Source: Multivorans sp965232105 (GTDB lineage: Bacteria > Acidobacteriota > Thermoanaerobaculia > Multivoradales > Multivoraceae). Taken from it: 64,000 bases of DNA. The notes under the pieces are model-generated. The model worked only from the letters and a program-made list of their open reading frames with translations, was not told the DNA's origin and made no database searches. A program made the translations under genes and the position numbers. Shown here one piece after another: positions 34,201 to 45,389 of the stretch. The first letter of the stretch is position 1; each line of letters starts with the position of its first letter. The stretch lies in the NCBI GenBank assembly GCA_965232105.1, contig OZ246956.1:3844001-3908000 (forward strand), in the 5' to 3' direction.

Positions 34201-35523
34201 TTGCCTGAACGGATCCTGACCTCGGCGGCGGAACGGGGCGGGCAAACCGGCTCACCCGCCGCGGGTCTGCGGATCCTCTTCCTCACCCAGACCTACCCCC
34301 GCTGGCCAGGCGATACGGCAGGACCGTTCATCCGCGAACTGGCCCGGGGCCTGGTCCGCGGCGGCGACCGCGTCACCGTGCTGACGCCGCGCGCTGAGGG
34401 CGTACGCCTTTCCTGGCTCGACGACGGCGTCGACGTCCACGCGTTCGCCTACGCGCCACGACGCCTCGAGGTGCTCGGTTACGGGCGCAGTCTGGCCTCC
34501 GATGAGCGCATCCGGATTGGAGCGGGTCTGGCGGTGCCCCTCTACCTGCGCGCCGCAGCCGCCGCGGTCGGCCGCCTTCTCACGCGCGACGCCTACGACC
34601 TGCTGCACGCGCACTGGCTCGCCCCGAACGGACTGGTCGCGCTGTGGCCGGGCGTTCGCAAGCACGACGCCGTGATCGCCGCGGGGCTGCACGGTAGCGA
34701 CGTCTTCATCGCGGAGAAGGCAGCGGCCCGTCCCGCGATCCGGCGCGCCCTGAAGCGCTGCGAACTCCTGACCGGCTGCTCGCCGGAACTTGTCGAGCGA
34801 GTCGTGAAACTGGGCTACCGCGGCAAGCCCTGCCGGGTCATTCCCTATGGCGTCGATGTGGACCTCTTCTGCCCCGCTGACGAGGCCGCGCACCAGTCGA
34901 GCGCCACTGGGTGGCGCGAGCGGCTCGGCATCCCCGACGACGCCACGATGCTGCTCGGCGTCGGGCGGCTGGCCACGAAGAAGGGATTCCACGTCCTGGT
35001 CGACGTACTGCCGCGGCTCCTGGCCGAGTTCGACGAGTTGCACGCCGTGATCGCCGGCGGCGGCGACCAGATGCCAGAACTCCTGGCCGCCGTCGCGGAG
35101 TGGTCGCCGGAGCACGTCGCCCGAATCCACCTTCCCGGTCTCGTCGCCCACGACGATCTGCCCGACCTCTACCGCAGTGCCGACCTCTTCGTCCTGCCCG
35201 CGGTCCACGACCCGCGGGGCAACGTCGACGGTCTCCCCAACGTGATCCTCGAAGCGCTGGCGAGCGGTCTGCCCGTGGTTTCAACCGTAATTTCGGGGAT
35301 CCCGTTGGCGGTCGAATCCGGCGTCGAGGGAATCCTCGTACCCGAGCAGGATCGCACTGCCCTCAAGGACGCGATCGCCAGCCTGCTGCGATCTCCCGAC
35401 CGCCGCGCCCGGATGGGCGCCCGGGCCCGCGCCAGGGCCGTCTCCCAACTGACCTGGGACCAGGTCGCCGCCGCGTACCGCGACGCCTACCTGGAGGCCC
35501 TGTCCGAACGCCAACGACAGTGA
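34201..35523 (+). CDS. GT4-family glycosyltransferase
   Basis: 440 residues, GT-B fold. The N-terminal acceptor domain begins LRILFLTQTYPRWPGDTAGPFIREL; the C-terminal donor domain has GVGRLATKKGFHVL and the sugar-nucleotide motif EALASGLPVVST. The TTG start at 34201 has GGAGG 4 nt upstream. The stop overlaps the CPBP gene as GTGA. The role is probably transfer of a hexose in surface-glycan or glycolipid synthesis; the sugar is not readable. Confidence 0.88.
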   Translation: MPERILTSAAERGGQTGSPAAGLRILFLTQTYPRWPGDTAGPFIRELARGLVRGGDRVTVLTPRAEGVRLSWLDDGVDVHAFAYAPRRLEVLGYGRSLASDERIRIGAGLAVPLYLRAAAAAVGRLLTRDAYDLLHAHWLAPNGLVALWPGVRKHDAVIAAGLHGSDVFIAEKAAARPAIRRALKRCELLTGCSPELVERVVKLGYRGKPCRVIPYGVDVDLFCPADEAAHQSSATGWRERLGIPDDATMLLGVGRLATKKGFHVLVDVLPRLLAEFDELHAVIAGGGDQMPELLAAVAEWSPEHVARIHLPGLVAHDDLPDLYRSADLFVLPAVHDPRGNVDGLPNVILEALASGLPVVSTVISGIPLAVESGVEGILVPEQDRTALKDAIASLLRSPDRRARMGARARARAVSQLTWDQVAAAYRDAYLEALSERQRQ

Positions 35524-36260
35524 AGAGCGTGCGCCAGAAAGCAGCGTTCGGCCCACGCAGCCGAAGGGTCTGGTGGGGCGTCCTGGTCGCCGCGATGACC
35601 CTGCCCACCCTGGCCTCGCTCGCGTACTTCGTCCGGCTCGAAGGCACTGCCTGGGTCGCCCCTGCCTATCTCGGCGCCAAGGCGCTCCAATTCGCCGGGC
35701 CGGTAGCAGGCCTGGCGGTGCTGCTGGCGGCCGCGACGGGCTCCGCGCGGCCGGGTCGTTCCGTGGCCCTCGGTCTGGGCACGGGGATCGCCGGGGCAGC
35801 GTTCACCTGGTTCAGCTACGTCGTGCTGTTTCGCGGCGGCGAGATGGCCGCCACCGCGGCCGAGGCGATCACGGTCAAGCTGGCCGACTTCCATCTTGAC
35901 AGTCTCTGGCGCTACGTCGTCGCCGCGCTCCTCATCAGCTTCCTCCACTCCTGGCTCGAGGAGGTCTACTGGCGCGCGTTCGTCTACCGCTGGCTCGACC
36001 GCCTGATGCACTCGGAGTGGTCCCTGGTCGTGGCCGCCCTCGGCTTCGCAGCCCACCATGTCGTCGTCATCACCGTCTATCTGGGCGACGTATCCGTCAT
36101 CGTCCTGGCCCTCATGTCCCTGCCGGTCGCCCTGAGCGGAGTTCTCTGGAGCCTTCTCTACCGCACCACGGGAAACCGCCTGCTGGCGCCCTGGATCAGC
36201 CACATCTGTCTCGACCTCGCCATCATGGCGGTGGGCTACGACCTGATCTTCGTCGACTGA
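35520..36260 (+). CDS. CPBP-family intramembrane metalloprotease (CAAX/Abi type)
   Basis: 246 residues with about 6-7 membrane helices. The CPBP motifs are present: EEVYWRA (Glu 147, Glu 148, Arg 152), AAHHVV (His 179/180) and WISHICLDL. Bacterial members are linked to protein processing or bacteriocin self-immunity; the substrate here is unknown. The GTG start overlaps the upstream glycosyltransferase stop, and an open frame extending back to 34911 is only a shadow. Confidence 0.8.
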   Translation: MKSVRQKAAFGPRSRRVWWGVLVAAMTLPTLASLAYFVRLEGTAWVAPAYLGAKALQFAGPVAGLAVLLAAATGSARPGRSVALGLGTGIAGAAFTWFSYVVLFRGGEMAATAAEAITVKLADFHLDSLWRYVVAALLISFLHSWLEEVYWRAFVYRWLDRLMHSEWSLVVAALGFAAHHVVVITVYLGDVSVIVLALMSLPVALSGVLWSLLYRTTGNRLLAPWISHICLDLAIMAVGYDLIFVD

Positions 36261-36297
36261 GTTCCCAATGCGACAGCGCAGCGAGTCCCCTGGGAAC
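36261..36297. terminator. Possible convergent terminator
   Basis: GTTCCCA (36261-36267) and TGGGAAC (36291-36297) form a 7-bp stem with a long loop between two converging genes. It is weak and lacks a T-run. Confidence 0.25.
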
Positions 36298-36333
36298 CCC
36301 TTGCCCCCGGACGCCCTCGGACCGGCGGGTGCG

Positions 36334-37383
36334 CTAGCGCTGACCGCGCGCCGTCGGCAGGCCTTGCCCGCGTAGCCAGTCGTCGTTGTAGATCGTGCTC
36401 AGGTAGCGGGTGCCGGAATCCGGGAAGAGGGTCACGACGCGGGCGCCGGGCCGTAGTTCGGGGAGCATCTCGCGTACGCCCCAGAGCGCGGCGCCGCTCG
36501 ATCCGCCCACGAGCATCGCCTCGTCGCGAGCGAGTTCCCGCGCGGCCAGAAAGGCCTCCGCGTCGCTGACCTGGAGCATCCGGTCGAAGACGTCGAATTC
36601 CGGGCAGTCGATGATCTCCTCGTCACCCAGTCCCTCGAGCAGATAGCGGCGAGGAGGCGCGGAGTCGTCCTCGGCCCCCGCCAGGGCCGCGAAATGGCGA
36701 CTGAACACCGAGCCTTCGACATCGACCGCGATCACCCGAATCTTCGGATTCCGTTCCTTCAGATAGCGGCCCACACCGGAGACGGTGCCGCCGGTGCCGA
36801 TGCCACCGACGAAGACGTCGATCCGCCCACCCATCTGGCGCCAGATCTCCGGAGCGGTCGTCTCGTAGTGGCAGCGATTGTTGTCGCGGTTGTTGTGCTG
36901 ATCGGGGAAGAAGGCCTCCGGATGCGAGGCGGCCAGGCCCTGCGCCTTCCGGTTGTACGACTCCGGGTGCTCCGGGGGCAGATCGCCATCCACGAGGATC
37001 AACTCGACCCCCAGCGCCCGCAGGCAGTCCAGCTTCTCGCGGCTGGTCTGGCGGCGGACGACCGCGCGGCAGCGCAGCCCGCGGTTCGTGGCCATCATCG
37101 CCAGTCCCATCGCCGTGTTGCCGGACGAAGCCTCGATCACGACGCCTCCCGGCGAAAGCTCTCCCGAGGCGAGCGCCCGGTCCACCAGATACCGCGCAAC
37201 ACGGTCCTTCACGCTGCCCATCGGGTTCAGGTACTCGAGCTTCGCGAACGCCTCGACTTCCTTCGCTCCCGCACCCAGCGAGCGGCGGAGACGCACCAAC
37301 GGAGTTCCGCCGATCGCCTCGCTCACGTCCTCGCAGGTCTTCTCGCGGAGCACCGCGGAAGCGGGGACGCCCGCGGCCTTCAA
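36334..37383 (-). CDS. Cysteine synthase / cystathionine beta-synthase family enzyme
   Basis: 349 residues, fold-type II PLP enzyme. The PLP-lysine motif is MGSVKDRVA, the substrate loop SSGNTAMGLA, and the phosphate-binding loop GGIGTGGTVSGVGRYL. The C-terminus YLSTIYNDDW is typical of this group. It lacks a CBS domain. It could make cysteine from O-acetylserine or cystathionine from homocysteine; the motifs do not decide. The TTG start overlaps the udg stop as TTGA. Confidence 0.85.
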   Translation of the reverse strand: MKAAGVPASAVLREKTCEDVSEAIGGTPLVRLRRSLGAGAKEVEAFAKLEYLNPMGSVKDRVARYLVDRALASGELSPGGVVIEASSGNTAMGLAMMATNRGLRCRAVVRRQTSREKLDCLRALGVELILVDGDLPPEHPESYNRKAQGLAASHPEAFFPDQHNNRDNNRCHYETTAPEIWRQMGGRIDVFVGGIGTGGTVSGVGRYLKERNPKIRVIAVDVEGSVFSRHFAALAGAEDDSAPPRRYLLEGLGDEEIIDCPEFDVFDRMLQVSDAEAFLAARELARDEAMLVGGSSGAALWGVREMLPELRPGARVVTLFPDSGTRYLSTIYNDDWLRGQGLPTARGQR

Positions 37384-38051
37384 GGCGCCTCCAGCAGACG
37401 ATCACGGACGAGCTGCATGTCTTCCCAGGTGGCTCGCTTGTGGGACGGATCCCGGAGCAGGAAGGCCGGGTGGTAGGTGACCCGAACCGGCACTCCCGCC
37501 ACGTCGTGCCAGCGACCGCGAAGACGGCCCACGGAGTCTCTCGTCCGCAGCAGTTGCTGGGCCGCGACGCCGCCGAGGGCGACGATCACCCGGGGCGCGA
37601 TGAGTTCGATCTGCCGGTCGAGGAACGAACGGCAGGCGGCGGCCTCGTCGGGCTGCGGATTGCGGTTGTTCGGCGGCCGGCACTTGACCACGTTCGTGAT
37701 GTAGACGTCCTCGCGCCGCAGGTCGATGGCCTGGATGATCCGGTTCAGGAGCTGGCCGGCGGGCCCCACGAAGGGCAGGCCCTGCCGATCCTCGTTGTAG
37801 CCGGGGCCCTCGCCGACGAACATCAGGTCCGCGTCGCCGTCGCCGGCCCCGAACACGACCGTGTTGCGCTGTTCGCAGAGCCGGCACGCGGTACAGCCCC
37901 GGGCCTCGTCCGCAACCGCCTGCAAGCGTTCCAGGCGGCCTGCCCCACCCTCCGGCGCGGCCTGCGCCGGCCCTGGCGGATAGGCGTCCTCGAAGCCGAG
38001 TTCCCGCAGGAGACGTAACTCCTGGCCCACCGAGAGTTGAAGTCGCGTCAC
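37380..38051 (-). CDS. udg: Family 4 uracil-DNA glycosylase with Fe-S cluster
   Basis: 223 residues. The family 4 motif GEGPGYNEDRQGLPFVG is clear, as is YHPAFLLRDP near the end. Cysteines for a [4Fe-4S] cluster are in CTACRLC (53, 56, 59) and at 124 and 140. The enzyme removes uracil from deaminated DNA. GTG 38051 is chosen because the open frame further upstream runs antiparallel-like through coaBC with unrelated composition. The coaBC stop is 7 bp upstream. Confidence 0.88.
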   Translation of the reverse strand: MTRLQLSVGQELRLLRELGFEDAYPPGPAQAAPEGGAGRLERLQAVADEARGCTACRLCEQRNTVVFGAGDGDADLMFVGEGPGYNEDRQGLPFVGPAGQLLNRIIQAIDLRREDVYITNVVKCRPPNNRNPQPDEAAACRSFLDRQIELIAPRVIVALGGVAAQQLLRTRDSVGRLRGRWHDVAGVPVRVTYHPAFLLRDPSHKRATWEDMQLVRDRLLEAP

Positions 38052-38058
38052 GAGCCCC

Positions 38059-39309
38059 TCAGCTCGAAACGGTCCCGCCGCCGGCGAACAACTCCAGCAA
38101 GCGGCCCGCCAATTCGTCTTTCGACTGCTTCGGGAAGCGAACGGGGGCGCCGCTCCGACCGAAGACGACCACCTCGTTGTCCGTCGCCTCGAAGCCGATG
38201 TCGGGCCGCGACACGTCATTCGCGACGATCCAGTGCGCCTGCTTCGCTTCCAGCTTGCCTCGCGCAGAGTCCTCGAGGTCTTCCGTCTCGGCCGCGAAAC
38301 CGACCCGCATCGCCTCAGGCGCCAATGACGACAGACCGGCGAGGAGGTCGGGGTTCTGCGTCAATTCGAGCACCATGCCGTCGGCGCCGGACTTCTTGAG
38401 CTTCTGGTCGGCGCGCTCACGCGGCCGGTAGTCGGCCACCGCGGCCGCCATCACGACCAGGTCGGCCGCCGGCGCCGCTTCCTCGAGGGCCGCCTGCATT
38501 TCGCTCGCCGCGACGACATCGATCCGCCGCACGCCCTCCGGGGTCTCCTGGTTCACGGGGCCGGCGACGAGGGTGACTTCCGCGCCGCGAAGGGCCGCCT
38601 GCCGCGCCAGGGCGAAGCCCATCCGCCCACTCGACCGATTGCCGAGGAAACGAACCGGGTCGATCGCCTCGTAGGTCGGTCCGGCCGTGACGACGACTCG
38701 CCAGCCCGCCAGTGGCCCCATCGGCGAGGCGGCCGCGCCCTCCGGCAGCTCCAGCTTCCGGCACACGGCATCCACGATCGCCTCCGGTTCCACCATGCGG
38801 CCCCATCCCCGCTCACCCGAAGCCAGCGCGCCCTCGACCGGCCCCACCATCTCCACGCCGCGGGCGCACAGCGCCTCGACCTGGGCCTCAACCTGCGGCT
38901 TGCGCCACATCGCATCGTGCATCGCGGGCGCCACGACCACCGGTCCCTCGAACATCAGGGCAGTCGTACTCAGGAAGTCGTCCGCGAGTCCAAGAGACAG
39001 GCGGGCCAGGGTGTTGGCCGTTGCCGGCGCCACGCAGAGCAGATCGGCCCACTGCGCCGCCTCGACATGGAGTTCAGCGCCGTCCACCCCGCCGTCGCGG
39101 GAGAGGTAGCTCTGGCCATAGACGCGTTCACCACTCAACACCTCGAGCGTGAGCGGCGACACGAAGCTCTCGGCCGCCAGGGTCGGCGCGCAGCGCACGG
39201 CGATTCCGCGCTCCCGGAGCCGGCGGACCAGGTAGGCGCCCTTGTAGGCGGCGATCCCGCCACTTATGCCGAGAAGAACTCGGGCAGCCCGTGCAAGCGC
39301 GTCGGGCAC
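38059..39309 (-). CDS. coaBC: Phosphopantothenoylcysteine decarboxylase / phosphopantothenate-cysteine ligase
   Basis: About 416 residues, bifunctional coenzyme A enzyme. The FMN-binding CoaC half has LLGISGGIAAYKGAYLVRRL and APAMHDAMW; the CoaB half has VVTAGPTYEAIDPVRFLGNRSSGRMG and a C-terminal NDVSRPDIGFEATDNEVVV. It converts phosphopantothenate to phosphopantetheine using CTP and cysteine. GTG 39309 gives the expected short N-terminus; ATG 39354, inside rpoZ, is an alternative. Confidence 0.9.
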   Translation of the reverse strand: MPDALARAARVLLGISGGIAAYKGAYLVRRLRERGIAVRCAPTLAAESFVSPLTLEVLSGERVYGQSYLSRDGGVDGAELHVEAAQWADLLCVAPATANTLARLSLGLADDFLSTTALMFEGPVVVAPAMHDAMWRKPQVEAQVEALCARGVEMVGPVEGALASGERGWGRMVEPEAIVDAVCRKLELPEGAAASPMGPLAGWRVVVTAGPTYEAIDPVRFLGNRSSGRMGFALARQAALRGAEVTLVAGPVNQETPEGVRRIDVVAASEMQAALEEAAPAADLVVMAAAVADYRPRERADQKLKKSGADGMVLELTQNPDLLAGLSSLAPEAMRVGFAAETEDLEDSARGKLEAKQAHWIVANDVSRPDIGFEATDNEVVVFGRSGAPVRFPKQSKDELAGRLLELFAGGGTVSS

Positions 39310-39322
39310 ACTCGTGGCGACT

Positions 39323-39589
39323 CTAGTGGACTGTGCCGCGCGGCCCGAAGGCATCGTCGCCGGGCTGCGAGCCGCCGTCCTCTCCACTCGCCGCCGCGGA
39401 AGACTCGGGCGCCTCGCCAAAGTCCCACTCGACCAGATCGCGCTGCATCTCGCTCATCGCGTGGCGGGCGAACTTCGGGCTCTCCCGGGGCATGCGCTCC
39501 TGGGCGCCGCGAATCAACTGCTCGGCGCGACGCGCGGCCAGGAGGACAAAACGGAACTTGCTATCTACTTTCTCAGGAAAACGGCCCAT
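39323..39589 (-). CDS. rpoZ: RNA polymerase omega subunit
   Basis: About 88 residues. SKFRFVLLAARRAEQLIRGA is the conserved omega core that clamps beta-prime, followed by SEMQRDLVEWDFGE and a Gly/Ser/Asp-rich tail. Its place between gmk and coaBC is the classical position of rpoZ. ATG 39589 lies inside the end of gmk (overlap 17 bp); ATG 39595 adds two residues. Confidence 0.82.
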   Translation of the reverse strand: MGRFPEKVDSKFRFVLLAARRAEQLIRGAQERMPRESPKFARHAMSEMQRDLVEWDFGEAPESSAAASGEDGGSQPGDDAFGPRGTVH

Positions 39590-40235
39590 GTGCATGAAAG
39601 TCCGCGAGAACGCTGAGTACGCGCTCCCGCATCCGCTCCCTCCGCTGTCGTTTCTCGAGAATGATGGCAGCCAGGGTGTTGCTGGCTGCCTCGGCGCGAT
39701 CGTTGACAATAACATAGTCGTACTCCCGGACGCGGCCCAGTTCGCCCAACGCTCCCTGCAACCTCTGCCGGATCGCCGGCGCCTCGTCCAGGTCGCGCCC
39801 CCGGAGGCGCTCCACGAGCGCCCTTGGGCTCGGCGGCATGACGAAGATGCCGTGCACGGCGGTGTCCAACTGGCCGGCCGCGCCCCCGGCCGCCATCACC
39901 TGAGCCGCGCCCTGGACATCGATGTCCAGGAGCACGTCCGTGCCACTCTCGATACGCGGCAGCACTTCGTCGACCGAGGTCCCGTAACTGTTCCCGTGGA
40001 CCTCCGCCCACTCCAGGAACCGGTTCGTCGCCACCATGGAAGCGAACGCGTCCCTGGCGACGAAGTGGTAGTCCACTCCGTTCCTTTCGTTCTCGCGCGG
40101 GCGACGGGTCGTGTGGCTGATCGAGAACTCGACCCCGTCCACCAGTTCCATCGCCCGATGCACGAGCGTCGTCTTCCCGGCGCCTGACGGGGCCGAGAGT
40201 ATGAACAACTCCCCTCTCGCCGTGCCCGCCGTCAT
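39573..40235 (-). CDS. gmk: Guanylate kinase
   Basis: 220 residues. The P-loop SAPSGAGKTTL, the GMP-binding region SHTTRRPRENERNGVDYHFV and the lid DIDVQGA are all present. It converts GMP to GDP using ATP. ATG 40235 overlaps the yicC stop as ATGA, so the two are translationally coupled. Confidence 0.95.
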   Translation of the reverse strand: MTAGTARGELFILSAPSGAGKTTLVHRAMELVDGVEFSISHTTRRPRENERNGVDYHFVARDAFASMVATNRFLEWAEVHGNSYGTSVDEVLPRIESGTDVLLDIDVQGAAQVMAAGGAAGQLDTAVHGIFVMPPSPRALVERLRGRDLDEAPAIRQRLQGALGELGRVREYDYVIVNDRAEAASNTLAAIILEKRQRRERMRERVLSVLADFHAHGPFS

Positions 40236-41113
40236 TCGATGTTCTGCACCTGTTCGCGTAGCTGATCGCACGCCACCTTACCCTCGACGACCGCGCGCTG
40301 CATCGCCAGATCGCGGCATTTCGAGCCGATCGTGTTCAGTTCGCGCTGGATCTCCTGAGTCAGGAAATCGAGACGCTTCCCGATCGCACCCTCCTCCGCC
40401 ATCGCCGCCTCGAAGCCCTCCAGATGGCCGCTCAGCCGTTCCAGCTCCTCGGCCGTGTCGCTGCGTTCGATCAACAGGGCGACCTCCTGAACCACGCGCG
40501 CCGGGTCGAGTTTGGCGGCCGCACCGCCGTGCCTCGCGAGCAGGTCGCGCACTCGCCCCTCCAACTCGTCGAGGGCCCGGTCGACGACTTCCTCACGGCG
40601 CCCGGCAAGTGCCTCCACGCTGCCTCGCAGCTCCCCGAGATGCCCGCGAAGTGCCTTCTCCAGAACCCGTCCCTCGCGTACCCGCTCGGCCACGAGCGCC
40701 GCCACCGCGCGCCGGCAGACCCGCTCCACGAGTGCCCTGTCACCGGCCCCCATCACCGACGACCCGGCTTCCGCCGCCGACACCCGAGCGGCCGACATCA
40801 ACTCGCCCGCGCTCAGTTCCGACGACACGAGGCCCAACCGCCGCCAGCGCCGCGCGGCTCGCTGCAGAGCGTCGGCCGTCTCGTCACATACCTCCACGCT
40901 CCCCGCGGCAACACGAGTCTCGACCTCGACGCCGAGTTCAACGCGGCCGCGCCGGATCTCCTCCGCCACCGCCGCTCGCAACAACGGTTCCAGGCCCCGA
41001 TGGGGCGCCCGCAAACGCACCGCGATATCGAGGTAGCGGTGATTGACGGAGCGCGCGGTCACCGTCACCCGACAGGCCCCGCCCTGCTCAGCCGCCTCAC
41101 CGATTCCGGTCAT
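40232..41113 (-). CDS. yicC: YicC-like endoribonuclease
   Basis: 293 residues. The start SMTGIGEAAEQ and SVNHRYLDIAVRL match the YicC N-terminal domain; the C-terminal DUF1732 part has KRLDFLTQEIQRELNTIGSK. YicC proteins are single-stranded RNA endonucleases involved in RNA turnover. ATG 41113 is 5 bp after the lpxB stop; the open frame extending to 41392 is antisense-like and compositionally unrelated. Confidence 0.92.
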   Translation of the reverse strand: MTGIGEAAEQGGACRVTVTARSVNHRYLDIAVRLRAPHRGLEPLLRAAVAEEIRRGRVELGVEVETRVAAGSVEVCDETADALQRAARRWRRLGLVSSELSAGELMSAARVSAAEAGSSVMGAGDRALVERVCRRAVAALVAERVREGRVLEKALRGHLGELRGSVEALAGRREEVVDRALDELEGRVRDLLARHGGAAAKLDPARVVQEVALLIERSDTAEELERLSGHLEGFEAAMAEEGAIGKRLDFLTQEIQRELNTIGSKCRDLAMQRAVVEGKVACDQLREQVQNIE

Positions 41114-41118
41114 GCTTC

Positions 41119-42396
41119 TCAGGGTCGGCCCCCTTCCCGGCACTCCCGGGCAACCTGCAGCTCGTGCAGGAGGCTTCGCGCGGCCCGCTCGCTGGCGCCC
41201 GACTCCCCGAGCGCCGGCCGGAGTTCGGCCAGAGCCCCGCGCATCCTGTCGATCCGGCCCCGACTGGACAGGAGTTCCCGCGCCGCCGCCGCCATTCCCG
41301 CCTCTCCGGCTTCTCGCTGGAGGAGTTCCGGGACCACTCGCCGGCCGAGCACGAGGTTGACCAGGCTGACGAACGGCAAGTCGACCAACCACCGGCCGAT
41401 CAACCCGGTCACCGGCGCCACCCGGTAGACCACGACCAACGGCGTGCCGAGCAGTCCCACCTCCAGCGTCGCCGTGCCGGAGGCGCAGAGCGCGAGATGA
41501 GAGCCGGCGACGGCCGCAAACCGTTCGGTCCGCACGATTTCCAGGTCCTTGCCGGCGAGCGGACTCGACGCGACCAGACGGCGGACCAGGTCCCTGTCGA
41601 CCGTGGACGCGAGGATCAGGCGAACACGCGCCGCGTCGTTGCCGGAGTCGCCACCCCTCCGTATGCGCCCCGTTCCGCCCCCCACGACTGCCGCGGCCCG
41701 CAGCATCGGCGGCAGGATGCGTCGCACCTCACTGTTGCGCGACCCCGGAAGCAGGGCCAGCGTCGGGCGTTCCGGCAGGTTCGCTTCCCGCTCCCACACC
41801 GACGGGAGTTCCGGAACCTCGTCGACCAGAGGATGGCCCACATGCTCCACTTCGAGTTCGCGCCCCCGGTACACGTCGACCTCGAACGGAAAGAGCACGA
41901 GCATTCGTTTGACCAGGCGGGCAATCGTTCTCACCCGGCGACGCCGCCATGCCCACACCTGCGGCGACACGTAGTAGAGAACGGGCACACCGCGACGGTA
42001 AAGGCGGCGGGCCAAACGGAGATTGAAGTCCGGAAAGTCGACCAGCACCGCCAGCTCCGGCTGCCGACTCTCGACCGCCTCGAGCAGCCGCCGAAAGACC
42101 TGCCGGATCCTCGGCAACTCCCTCAGCACCTCGACGATACCGACCACCGCGACCTCGTCGCTGTGGGCAACCGACTCGAGGCCCGCGGCGGCCATCGCGT
42201 CGCCGCCGAGTCCGAAGAAGCGAACCCGTCTCTCGTCTCCAGCCAGACGCCGCACCGCTTCCATCATTCGCGCCGCGTGGTGGTCGCCGGAAGCCTCGCC
42301 GGCGGAGATCAGGACGGCCGGGCTGCCTTGGTTCAGCGGGATTGCCCTCAGGGAATCGGCGCCGGCGGCGAGAGCGGAAACGGGTACATCAACCAT
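41119..42396 (-). CDS. lpxB: Lipid-A-disaccharide synthase
   Basis: About 425 residues. LISAGEASGDHHAARMM begins the protein core, with FFGLGGDAMAAAGLE, VDFPDFNLRLAR, YYVSPQVWAWR, HVGHPLVDE and LLPGSRNSEV following in the order known for LpxB. It joins two acylated glucosamines into the lipid A backbone and shows that the cell makes LPS. ATG 42396 overlaps the small membrane-protein gene by 49 bp. The usual lpxA/lpxD/fabZ neighbours are absent here. Confidence 0.92.
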   Translation of the reverse strand: MVDVPVSALAAGADSLRAIPLNQGSPAVLISAGEASGDHHAARMMEAVRRLAGDERRVRFFGLGGDAMAAAGLESVAHSDEVAVVGIVEVLRELPRIRQVFRRLLEAVESRQPELAVLVDFPDFNLRLARRLYRRGVPVLYYVSPQVWAWRRRRVRTIARLVKRMLVLFPFEVDVYRGRELEVEHVGHPLVDEVPELPSVWEREANLPERPTLALLPGSRNSEVRRILPPMLRAAAVVGGGTGRIRRGGDSGNDAARVRLILASTVDRDLVRRLVASSPLAGKDLEIVRTERFAAVAGSHLALCASGTATLEVGLLGTPLVVVYRVAPVTGLIGRWLVDLPFVSLVNLVLGRRVVPELLQREAGEAGMAAAARELLSSRGRIDRMRGALAELRPALGESGASERAARSLLHELQVARECREGGRP

Positions 42397-42545
42397 GCCA
42401 AAACCAGGCCCCCGCCCACCATGCCGATCATCATCTGGAGGAAGAGCCGCACCCGGTCCCTGAGCCGACGCCGCCACAGCACGGCGAAGAACAGGCTGAC
42501 CTGCACGGCGTAGATCACCATCAAGGCGAAGTGGCTGGTGAGCAT
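42348..42545 (-). CDS. Small two-helix membrane protein, unknown function
   Basis: 65 residues with two hydrophobic helices (about 3-23 and 36-56) around a basic loop (WRRRLRDRVRLF), then a Pro-rich end. ATG 42545 shares one base with the upstream TAA (TAATG), so it is likely coupled to the 137-residue membrane protein gene. It sits directly before lpxB. I recognise no family; a role linked to lipid A or envelope synthesis is inferred only from position. Confidence 0.6.
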   Translation of the reverse strand: MLTSHFALMVIYAVQVSLFFAVLWRRRLRDRVRLFLQMMIGMVGGGLVLAWLMYPFPLSPPAPIP

Positions 42546-42958
42546 TAGTCCTTCGATCCGCTGGCAATGTCCCAGGCGTCGAGGACCGCCAGGAAATTGA
42601 GAAGCCCCGCAGTCAGCAGGAAGGCCTTGCCGTACTCGAAGGTCGAAGACAGGATGTCGCCGCTGTACTCCAACGCGTAGCGGGCCACGAAGTACGGCGC
42701 GCCGGCGCCCATCGAACTCAGCGTCGCCAGCCGGCTGAGCGGCTGCTCCGGCACGACGACGTAGAGATGTCCACGGAGCCAGCAGCCGAACAGAAAGGAG
42801 AAGAAGACCACGCCGAAGATGACCGCGGCGCGACGCGGCTTGCGCAGGATCAGGTGGCCGCAACCGGGCAGAGCCCACGCAGCGACCGCGACCAGGACCG
42901 GCCGCAGAACACCGATGGACTCGGCGGAAGGGCCGGCTGGAGGCGAAGTCGTCGTCAT
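42545..42958 (-). CDS. Membrane protein resembling DUF6677
   Basis: 137 residues with three to four hydrophobic segments. The start WALPGCGHLILRKPRRAAVIFG recalls the PGxGH-type membrane repeats of TM2 and DUF6677 proteins. The family assignment is from memory and moderate. It lies between the HU-like gene and lpxB in the same strand and spacing pattern. Confidence 0.6.
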   Translation of the reverse strand: MTTTSPPAGPSAESIGVLRPVLVAVAAWALPGCGHLILRKPRRAAVIFGVVFFSFLFGCWLRGHLYVVVPEQPLSRLATLSSMGAGAPYFVARYALEYSGDILSSTFEYGKAFLLTAGLLNFLAVLDAWDIASGSKD

Positions 42959-42998
42959 CTGGGCGCGGCGGGCGGGGCCCGGGATTCGCGGGGCCCGG

Positions 42999-43322
42999 TC
43001 ACTCGTCAGAGTTCAGACGCTCCTTGAGTTCCTTGCCGGGCTTGAAGTAGGGGATCTTCTTGGACGGCACATCGACCGGCGCGCCGGTCTTCGGGTTGCG
43101 ACCGATCCTGGAACCGCGCTCGCGGATGCGAAAGCTGCCGAAGCCGCGAAGCTCGATCTTGTCGCCATCCTTCAGGGAGTCGACGATGCTCTCGAGTACC
43201 GTGCTCACGATGACTTCCGCGTCCTTCTTCGTCAAGTCCGCGCTGCGCGCCACTTCCTCGACCAGGTGAGCCTTGGTCATCCCCTGACGAATGGCTTCAG
43301 AGATCTGGATCGCATCTTTCAT
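42999..43322 (-). CDS. HU/IHF-family DNA-binding protein
   Basis: 107 residues. MTKAHLVEEVARSADLTKKDAE and the strand-turn GFGSFRIRERGSRIGRNPKTG form the HU/IHF dimer fold with its DNA-minor-groove arms. It bends and compacts DNA. Its position 30 bp after rpsA matches the rpsA-ihfB order of proteobacteria. ATG 43322 has AGGGGAG 11 nt upstream; Met 15 (43280) would give a standard HU length. Confidence 0.92.
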   Translation of the reverse strand: MKDAIQISEAIRQGMTKAHLVEEVARSADLTKKDAEVIVSTVLESIVDSLKDGDKIELRGFGSFRIRERGSRIGRNPKTGAPVDVPSKKIPYFKPGKELKERLNSDE

Positions 43323-43352
43323 TTTTGGGCATTCTCCCCTTAGCCGGCCTAC

Positions 43353-45389
<2,037 letters not shown>

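Noticed and set aside
34911..35519. Upstream half of the long frame ending in the CPBP protein
   Set aside because: It overlaps the GT4 gene and is Arg/Pro-rich shadow sequence; the membrane protein begins at GTG 35520.
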